64,000 nucleotides of DNA from Roseiarcus sp963774195 (GTDB lineage: Bacteria; Pseudomonadota; Alphaproteobacteria; Rhizobiales; Beijerinckiaceae): positions 2,170,001 through 2,234,000 of the forward strand of contig CAVZDY010000001.1 of assembly GCA_963774195.1 (NCBI GenBank), in the 5' to 3' direction. Made by a program: the position numbers and the translations under genes. Every line of letters begins with the position of its first letter. The stretch's first letter is position 1. The notes under the pieces were generated by a model. The model was given only the letters and a program-made list of their open reading frames with translations. It ran no database searches and was not told the origin of the DNA. Shown here piece after piece: positions 56,210 through 64,000 of this stretch.

Positions 56210-57208
56210 ATGAACGTGACGGCCCGCCCCGCTGACTATCGACGCGGGAGCATCTACTCGCTGGTGACCGCCGTGCTGTTGGCGACCCAGGAGCCGTTTT
56301 CCGCCGCCGCGGCCAGACACTTCAGTTCGGCGGAATTCGTGTTTCTGACGCAGGTCGCGCTGCTGCTTTCGGTTCCGCTCCTGACGCTGGCCGCCCCAAG
56401 CCGCCGCGATTTTGTCGCGCTGCTGACCAATGTCGGCCATCTCGGTAAGTTCGCCATCCTGTTCATCATCGGCCTTTGCGGCCTTCTCCTCTACAATATC
56501 GGTCTGGGCGGGACGCATCCCATCATCACCGCGGCCGTCCTGAATTTGTCGCCGTTCTGGGCGGCGCTGGTGGCGCTGGTCGTCTCGAAGCGATCGGTGC
56601 AGGTTTCCGCGCTGTTTTTTTTTGGCTGCTTCGTAATAGCCTTCCTCGGTGCGATGATCGTCGCATGGAGCCAGATAGCGGCGTCGAACCAGGAGGTCCT
56701 CAGCCAGTTCCTCCTAAACGCCCGTCACTATCACTACATCTATGCGATTCCGATCCCGCTTTTCTTCGCCCTCAGCGGCGCGCTGGTCGGGCGGTGGTTC
56801 GGCGAGTTCGACGAATCCGCCACGATCGCGGCGAATTTCGTCTTCGCGGCGGTTTTCCTGATTCCGGCGACTCTTGTGCTTATGGCGCACTCCGGCGCGC
56901 CGTCGCAGCTCCTGGTCGACGGGCAAGCGTCGGAGGCGGCGCTGTCGCTGATTCTCGGCACTCTGGCGGCCGCGGCCGCCGGGCGCGTCTACTACCAAAT
57001 CGCTCTGACTGCGACGAATCACGACAATGGCTTCGTGACGATGTTTTTCCTCTTGATTCCGGCGCTCTCGTCGCTGATCGCCTTTCCGCTTTCGACGTGG
57101 AACCCGAACCTGCGGGTCATTGTCGGGCCGATGTACTTTGTCGGTCTGGCCCTGGTCATCGCGCCACTATTCTTGTTCCTGCGGAAGTCCTGGCAGGGGC
57201 CCCATTAG
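56210..57208 (+). CDS. DMT/EamA-family transporter
   Basis: 332 residues from MNVTARPADYRRGSIYSLVT. Ten membrane segments; GKFAILFIIGLCGLLLYNIG, TAAVLNLSPFWAALVALVVS and AAAAGRVYYQIALTATNHDN match the two EamA repeats. Substrate unknown. Confidence 0.8.
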   Translation: MNVTARPADYRRGSIYSLVTAVLLATQEPFSAAAARHFSSAEFVFLTQVALLLSVPLLTLAAPSRRDFVALLTNVGHLGKFAILFIIGLCGLLLYNIGLGGTHPIITAAVLNLSPFWAALVALVVSKRSVQVSALFFFGCFVIAFLGAMIVAWSQIAASNQEVLSQFLLNARHYHYIYAIPIPLFFALSGALVGRWFGEFDESATIAANFVFAAVFLIPATLVLMAHSGAPSQLLVDGQASEAALSLILGTLAAAAAGRVYYQIALTATNHDNGFVTMFFLLIPALSSLIAFPLSTWNPNLRVIVGPMYFVGLALVIAPLFLFLRKSWQGPH

Positions 57209-57328
57209 CGGGGGGCGGAAAAGGCGCCCGGGCGGATGACCGCCTCTTGGGAGGATTATTTTTGGATAGCGGTTCGAGATGCTGCTATTTTGCTGCTGCT
57301 TTGATGATGCCCGCCATGGAGGATCCAA

Positions 57329-57544
57329 ATGGCCGAGAGCGTCTATAAAGTCATCGAGCTGGTCGGCACGAGCACGGAATCTTGGGAGAAAGCCGCCAAA
57401 GCGGCAGTCGAGAGAGCCGCCGTATCTTTGCGGGATCTCCGTGTCGCCGAGGTCACGGAACAAGATATGCAGCTCAAGGACGGCAAGGTCGAACTCTATC
57501 GGGCCAAGGTGAAAGTGTCCTTCAAATATGAAGGCGCTGGCTGA
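57329..57544 (+). CDS. dodecin
   Basis: 71 residues with GGAGG ahead of the ATG. VYKVIELVGTSTESWEKAAK and AAVERAAVSLRDLRVAEVTE, with YRAKVKVSFKYE at the end, are the dodecin fold. Dodecamers store flavin or related ligands. Confidence 0.95.
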   Translation: MAESVYKVIELVGTSTESWEKAAKAAVERAAVSLRDLRVAEVTEQDMQLKDGKVELYRAKVKVSFKYEGAG

Positions 57545-57772
57545 GCCTGACGGCGGAGTCTTGGCTGGGGTAGGGGACACGAGGCGCATTGGAGCGCTCC
57601 GTGAGGCGTTTCGCGCGGAATGAGCCAGCGGCGAGGGTCGGCCCGGACAACTACGAATGGGGCAGTCGGGTGACGACAGAACGCGCAGGCTCAGTCCTAG
57701 AATTCGACTCCCGCCCTGGCGAGCAAGGCAACTGCACCCCATAAGAGCGGCAGCCGGCGTCTGGCGCCGTTC

Positions 57773-58534
57773 GTGAAGTTTCTGCTGGTCTGCGCTTTGA
57801 TCGCCATCGGGGGCTACGCGATCTATGCGTTGATCTTTCCGACCGAGCGCCTCCGCTATCGCCTGACGCTGGATGTCGATGTCGACGGCGTGACGCACAC
57901 GGGCTCCGGAGTGGTTGAGATTGCGTATCAGCCGCTGCCCGACATGTTCGATAGCCTTCCCGGAGGTCACTTTCGTGGCGAGATGCGGGGATATGCGGTC
58001 ACCGTCGATCTCGGCGAGCGCGGTGTGCTGTTCGCCCTCGACGGAGTGCCGATGCTGGCTTCGCCAGAGACTAATCGCCCGTTGTTTCCCGAGGCCGCGT
58101 ATTTTGGCTCTCTGCCCTTCGTCGCTTACAGAGTCGTAGAGCAGGGGCCGCCTTCGCACACAATGCAGCAGGTTCGGCAACTGCGAAAGAAGACCGGGGC
58201 GGTCGATGTTCCCTTGGATATGTTGCCTATGCTTCTGCGGTTTCGCGACATTAATGATCCTCAGTCAAACGAGGAAGTCGATCCCCGTGATCTCGCCGCA
58301 GCGTTCGGCCCAGGGGTCCGTCTTTTGGACGCGAAACTAGAGTTTACAGACGATCCCGTGAGTTCGATGCCCCGGAACTGGCCTCGTTGGTTGGTGGACG
58401 AAAAGGGCGAAGAAGGTTTCAGGCTGCGCGCGTCGCATAACGGGAAGCTATTTGGATTGTTCTGGTGGTGCTCCAGCCGCTTTTTTAAGGGGACACGAAA
58501 TGGGCGGTTTGGCGAGGGCGATTGGCTCAGCTGA
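57773..58534 (+). CDS. hypothetical membrane-anchored protein
   Basis: 253 residues from a GTG. One N-terminal membrane helix (FLLVCALIAIGGYAIYALIF), then a soluble part with RYRLTLDVDVDGVTHTGSGV near its start, conserved-looking DPRDLAAAFGPGVRLLDAKL, and a Phe/Trp-rich tail (LFGLFWWCSSRFFKG). Family not recognised. Likely outside the membrane on the periplasmic side, as the helix reads as an uncleaved anchor. Confidence 0.6.
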   Translation: MKFLLVCALIAIGGYAIYALIFPTERLRYRLTLDVDVDGVTHTGSGVVEIAYQPLPDMFDSLPGGHFRGEMRGYAVTVDLGERGVLFALDGVPMLASPETNRPLFPEAAYFGSLPFVAYRVVEQGPPSHTMQQVRQLRKKTGAVDVPLDMLPMLLRFRDINDPQSNEEVDPRDLAAAFGPGVRLLDAKLEFTDDPVSSMPRNWPRWLVDEKGEEGFRLRASHNGKLFGLFWWCSSRFFKGTRNGRFGEGDWLS

Positions 58535-58759
58535 TCACTCGCCGACTTCGCGTCACAAAAAGACATCGCTGCGATGGGCGTCGCAGCGAGACCGAGGTGG
58601 CGCCAGCCTCTCTAGGCCAGCGCCAGGGTACGCTTCCGCCGGCGTCGAGGCCGCGGCGCGCAAGGCCGCCCGCCAATTAAGGTTTCTTTCCCGTCGCGGC
58701 GCTGCTATGCCCGCGGCCTGCATCATTTACGCGCCCCGGGCGGGGCTCGCCGGAAAGCC

Positions 58760-60565
<1,806 letters not shown>

Positions 60566-60595
60566 GATTGTAGTTGTCCCGGGAGCAGGACAAAT

Positions 60596-60687
60596 CGTCA
60601 TTGCGAGGAGCGTAGCGACGAAGCAATCCAAGTATCCGCTTGTGCCGTCGGCGCCACTGGATTGCTTCGCTGCGCTCGCAATGACGG
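60596..60687. repeat. REP-like inverted pair
   Basis: CGTCATTGCGAGGAGCGTAG with GAAGCAATCCA, and TGGATTGCTTCGCTGCGCTC with GCAATGACG on the right, face each other across about 27 bp. A common intergenic repeat type of alphaproteobacteria. Confidence 0.75.
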
Positions 60688-60721
60688 CAAACGCTCTAAG
60701 AATTCATAACGAGACCCCGCC

Positions 60722-60983
60722 ATGAATTCTTCGGTGAGCGCTAAGAGCGTCCGTTTCGATGCGGACAGCTTCTGGGTCGAGCTGTCCGATGGCCGGACAT
60801 TGAGCGTTCCGCTGGCGTGGCTTCCTCGCCTTCTGCGAGCCTCTCCCGAGCAGAGGAAGGCGGTCAGCTTGAGCTCGCGCGGGCTTCATTGGGACGAGTT
60901 GGACGAAGATATCTCAATCGACGGGCTTGCTTGCAGGGCGAGGCGATCAGAGCCGCCCCGGCGCAAACCGCGGCGCCGCCTGA
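60722..60983 (+). CDS. DUF2442 protein, frameshifted
   Basis: VRFDADSFWVELSDGRTLSV, LAWLPRLLRASPEQRKAVSL and GLHWDELDEDISIDGL match DUF2442. An extra base near 60929 shifts into LAGRGDQSRPGANRGAA, which restores the family's usual end; corrected length 86 residues. These small proteins are often found beside DUF4160 proteins, possibly as toxin-antitoxin pairs; no partner is present here. Confidence 0.8.
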
Positions 60984-61035
60984 CAGGGCCGACGGCTATT
61001 TCTTCAAGTCGTTTCTTCGGCCGCCGCCAAAGCAC

Positions 61036-61335
61036 TTACACGCTGCGCCAGATCTCGTCGAACACCGAGCCGGGGATGACGTTCGCTGCGTTGCCCGCGA
61101 CGAGCTTCAGGTAATCGGCGTCACTGGTGAATTTGACTATGGTCGATTCGTATTCGGAGAGATTGGCGTACTCCGAGACGAAGGCGACCCGGTTCGGATT
61201 TCCGCCGATGGGCATGTCGAGGCGGATGTCGAGGCCGAATTTATCTTCGGCCAGCTTCGCGATATTGCGCGCGAAGGCGAGGCACTCGGGAGTCTTGCCT
61301 GGCGCAATCGAGATGGTTCGAACGAAGGTGATCAT
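61036..61335 (-). CDS. hypothetical protein, possible dimeric alpha/beta barrel
   Basis: 99 residues: MITFVRTISIAPGKTPECLA, RVAFVSEYANLSEYESTIVK, FTSDADYLKLVAGNAANVIP. The beta-alpha-beta layout and EYxxLxEYE segment resemble NIPSNAP-like or monooxygenase-like small barrels. Function unknown. Confidence 0.6.
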   Translation of the reverse strand: MITFVRTISIAPGKTPECLAFARNIAKLAEDKFGLDIRLDMPIGGNPNRVAFVSEYANLSEYESTIVKFTSDADYLKLVAGNAANVIPGSVFDEIWRSV

Positions 61336-61385
61336 CGTTGGACCTCCCTGCCGCGGCGCGCTGTTCGCGCTCGCCGCTTGCGAAG

Positions 61386-62639
61386 CTAGCCCGCCATTGT
61401 GTCGGTGGCGTGCCGCCCAGCCCCTTCAATCCACCCCGCCGCGCCTTCGCCCGCCGCTCGGCCCGTGGCGAAGCACGCTTGCAGCAGATAGCCGCCGGTC
61501 GGCGCCTCCCAATCGATCATCTCGCCCGCGACGAACACGCCGGGCAGCTTCTTGAGCATGTAAGTTTCGTCGATCTCGCTCCATTCGACGCCGCCAGCGG
61601 TCGAGATCGCGCGGGCGATCGGCGCGGGCGCGAGGAGGCGCAGCGGCAGCGCCTTGAGGCGGGCGGCGAGGGCGGCCGGCTCCTGGGGAATGTCGCCAGC
61701 TTCGCGCAGCAGTCCGATCGCGACCGGCGCGAGGCCAGCGGCTTTGCGCAGAAAAGTCGACAGCGATTGGCTCGCCCTTCGTTGCAGGCGCAGAGCGAGC
61801 GCCTCGACAGTCAGATCCGGCTTGAGGTCCACCGTCAGCACGGTCGATCCCGCCGCGGCGATCGCCTCGCGCAGTCGCGCCGACAGCGCGTAGACGGCGC
61901 CGCCCTCGAGGCCCTTGGCGTCGATCATCGCCTCGCCGCGGACGCGCGCCTCACCGTGCGCGAGCGCAATCGCCTTCAGCGGCTGGCCGGCGAAGCGCTC
62001 GCGGAAGGTCGGCGACCAATCGACGGCGAAGCCGCAATTGGCGGGCCGCAGCGGCGCGAGCGCCAGGTCGGCCGAATGCAGCATCGTCGTCCAGGCGCCG
62101 TCCGCGCCGAGCCGCGGCCAGGAGGCGCCGCCGAGCGCGAGGACGATCGCGCCGGCGTCGGCTTCTTCCTCGCCTTCGGGCCCGGCGAAGCGCGCTTTAC
62201 CCTCGCTCAAGCCGATCAGCCGTCGGCGCGCATGGAGTGCGACTCCGAGCGTCTCGAGGCGCCGGAGCCAGGCGCGCAGCAACGGCGTCGCCTTGAAACT
62301 CTTGGGAAAGATGCGGCCGCTGGAGCCGACGAAAGTCTCCTCGCCGAGGCTTTCGCACCAGGCTCTCAAAGCGCTCGGCGGAAAGCGCTCGATGGCGGGG
62401 GCAAGGCGCGCCGCCGCCTCGCTGTAGTGCGACAACAAGATCTCGAGCGGCTCGGAATGGGTGAGGTTCAGGCCGCCGCGGCCGGCGAGGAGGAACTTGC
62501 GCGCAGGGGAGGGGGCGGCGTCGTAGATTTCGACCCGATGACCGAGCGTCGCGAGCGTCTCGGCCGCCATCAAGCCGGCCGGACCAGCGCCGACGACGAG
62601 CACCCTGAGGGCGCGCTGGGGCGATTGGCGGGCAGTCAT
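61386..62639 (-). CDS. TIGR03862/HI0933-like flavoprotein
   Basis: 417 residues from MTARQSPQRALR. VLVVGAGPAGLMAAETLATL (FAD), KFLLAGRGGLNLTHSEP, IVLALGGASWPRLGADGAW and a C-terminal VFVAGEMIDWEAPTGGYLLQ are family signatures. A conserved but uncharacterised oxidoreductase family. Confidence 0.88.
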   Translation of the reverse strand: MTARQSPQRALRVLVVGAGPAGLMAAETLATLGHRVEIYDAAPSPARKFLLAGRGGLNLTHSEPLEILLSHYSEAAARLAPAIERFPPSALRAWCESLGEETFVGSSGRIFPKSFKATPLLRAWLRRLETLGVALHARRRLIGLSEGKARFAGPEGEEEADAGAIVLALGGASWPRLGADGAWTTMLHSADLALAPLRPANCGFAVDWSPTFRERFAGQPLKAIALAHGEARVRGEAMIDAKGLEGGAVYALSARLREAIAAAGSTVLTVDLKPDLTVEALALRLQRRASQSLSTFLRKAAGLAPVAIGLLREAGDIPQEPAALAARLKALPLRLLAPAPIARAISTAGGVEWSEIDETYMLKKLPGVFVAGEMIDWEAPTGGYLLQACFATGRAAGEGAAGWIEGAGRHATDTMAG

Positions 62640-62821
62640 CGAGGCTCCTTCGTCGCAGCCGACGGCAGCGGTCGATGCTCGCATAAGGCTGAATTAATTA
62701 TGAAAATTGAGTAGCGAACTGAGCAATGCATCTTTTACGCAGCGTTAATGCGGGGGAGCCTAGCGTATAGGAAGTTCGACTAGGCCAGTCCAGACCGTCG
62801 CAAGATCGTTGTGGAGCCTTG

Positions 62822-64000
62822 ATGCGCGTCAAAATAAAAGGAGGCTCCGACACCGCGCCGCAAAATTCGGCCTTTGCCGCGCTTCTGCGCTCCGTCGCCG
62901 AGACGCAGGAAGCTGCAATGCGGGCGCGTGAGCCTATCATCGCCAATCTGGAAGTGCAGGCCGAGCGCTACAAAACCGCGATCGCCAACATTTCTCCCGG
63001 CATTTCCGTGTTTGACCGGACCGGCCGGCTGGTTGTTTCCAACAGCGCCTTCGCCGAGATTTACCGGCTCAACCCCACCCAGACGCACCCTGGCCTGACG
63101 CTGCGCGAGCTCGTCGAGCGGCGGATCGCCGCCGGCACGTGCCCGATGTCGATGGAGGATTATCTCGCCCTCAGCCGATCGATTAACACCGGCAAGGAAA
63201 CAAGGATATGGAGCCTCACCCTCGATGACGGCCGCACGCTGCGTATCCGTCACCAGCCGATGGGCGACGGCGGTTGGGTGTCCGTTCACGAAGACATCAC
63301 CGAGATTCAAGACAAGCAGGCCATCGCGAAGGAGCGCTTTTCGCTGCAGGCGCTGATCGACGGCGCCCCCGATTATTTCTGGATGAAAGATCTCGACGGC
63401 CGCTTCGTCATCGCCAATCAGGCGATTGCGTCGGACAGCGGACGCGGGCGGTCCGACGAGTTGATCGGCCTGACCGATTTCGACATCCATCCTTTCGAAG
63501 CGGCGCAGGCTTTCCGCGCGACCGAACAGGAACTTCTCGCCACCGCGCAGCCGAGAAGCGATATCGAGGAGCGGGTCGTCACCGCCAAGGGCGAGGTCAA
63601 GTGGTTCTCCTCGACCAAAGCGCCGATGCGCAACGAAGACGGCCAAATTTGCGGCGTGATCGGGATAGGGCGCGACATCACCGCGCGCAAGGTTGCCGAC
63701 CACCTGCGTGATCGCCAGGCTGAGATCCTGGAAATGATCGCGATGGGCGCGGAGCTGGAGGCGGTTCTCGAGCGCGTCGTCCGGCTGGTTGAATTGCAAC
63801 TTGCCGACGTGTTCTGTTCCGTGGTGCTGGTCAACGAGGAGGGAACGCTCCTTGGCCGCGTTGTGGCGCCGAGCCTGCCGGAAATCTACACGCGCGCCAT
63901 CGACGGCGTTCCGGTTGGTCCCACTATGGGCTCGTGCGGCACGGCCGCGTACCGGCGCGCGTCCGTCGTCGTCTCCGACATCGCCACCGACCCGCTCTGG
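62822..64000 (+). CDS. PAS-PAS-GAF signalling protein, cut by window end
   Basis: At least 393 residues; open at the end of the window. GGAG lies ahead of the ATG. First PAS (about 50-160): ANISPGISVFDRTGRLVVSN. Second PAS (about 178-295): LIDGAPDYFWMKDLDGRFVI and VIGIGRDITARKVADH. A coiled linker then GAF (from about 315): LADVFCSVVLVNEEGTLLG and VGPTMGSCGTAAYRRASVVV. The output domain lies outside; histidine kinase and GGDEF/EAL are both common with this order. Confidence 0.85.
   Translation, partial: MRVKIKGGSDTAPQNSAFAALLRSVAETQEAAMRAREPIIANLEVQAERYKTAIANISPGISVFDRTGRLVVSNSAFAEIYRLNPTQTHPGLTLRELVERRIAAGTCPMSMEDYLALSRSINTGKETRIWSLTLDDGRTLRIRHQPMGDGGWVSVHEDITEIQDKQAIAKERFSLQALIDGAPDYFWMKDLDGRFVIANQAIASDSGRGRSDELIGLTDFDIHPFEAAQAFRATEQELLATAQPRSDIEERVVTAKGEVKWFSSTKAPMRNEDGQICGVIGIGRDITARKVADHLRDRQAEILEMIAMGAELEAVLERVVRLVELQLADVFCSVVLVNEEGTLLGRVVAPSLPEIYTRAIDGVPVGPTMGSCGTAAYRRASVVVSDIATDPLW

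Overview
The window is GC-rich alphaproteobacterial chromosome. The atpHAGDC cluster, the rpmI-rplT-pheS-pheT block, Omp2-type porins, one bifunctional Rsh protein, a phasin and a TIGR03862 flavoprotein point to Hyphomicrobiales. Beijerinckiaceae/Methylocystaceae is a guess from gene content, not shown here.

Layout. 1-400 has no gene but a row of short perfect hairpins ending in a terminator-like stem. About 405-6440 is a compact integrated element at the 3' end of tRNA-Thr(TGT): a decayed integrase remnant, an AlpA-like regulator, a primase-like protein, a RepA-like ATPase, a helically phased CCAAC repeat array, a broken RuvC-like gene and a P4-type integrase. 6575-11255 carries cupin, pyrE, pdxJ, acpS and a TPR O-GlcNAc-transferase-like protein. 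11446-16282 is an inverted pair of Omp2-like porins with a tyrosine recombinase between them; one copy has no 5' end. 16388-21897 holds rsh, a gamma-glutamylcyclotransferase-like gene, an aspartic protease, a phosphohexomutase and a MUG-like glycosylase. 22152-29160 holds an NmrA/DoxX/LysR cluster, a LuxR solo, a phasin, an MFS exporter and a complete IS4-family element. 29174-33788 contains an SDR, a small Arg/Trp-rich Tat peptide, a Tat-signal cytochrome P450 and small membrane or secreted proteins. 33801-38826 is pheT, pheS, rplT and rpmI on the minus strand, with an unknown plus-strand gene between pheT and pheS. 39395-43137 is an AT-richer accessory block with a superinfection-immunity-like protein, a PD-(D/E)XK protein, a membrane protein split by a stop codon, and an acyltransferase. 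43333-50240 has carbonic anhydrase, an RMD1/YagE protein, two transporters (MFS, BenE), an Mrr-type endonuclease, an FAD monooxygenase and a zinc-finger protein. 50843-55743 is the F1 ATP synthase operon. The rest holds a DMT transporter, dodecin, lepA, a DUF2442 gene, a flavoprotein and the start of a PAS-PAS-GAF signalling protein.

Many genes between 0.8 and 38.6 kb, and one at 60.9 kb, are broken by single-base changes. In all ten clearly alignable genes (twelve shifts) the break is one extra base, and several are essential genes (pyrE, pheT, rplT). This looks like insertion-type sequencing error rather than decay. Corrected lengths are given for those genes.

Most unusual: the inverted porin/recombinase locus, which has the geometry of a promoter-inversion switch and resembles Brucella omp2a/omp2b; and the P450 that carries a twin-arginine signal, next to a divergent Arg/Trp-rich Tat peptide gene.
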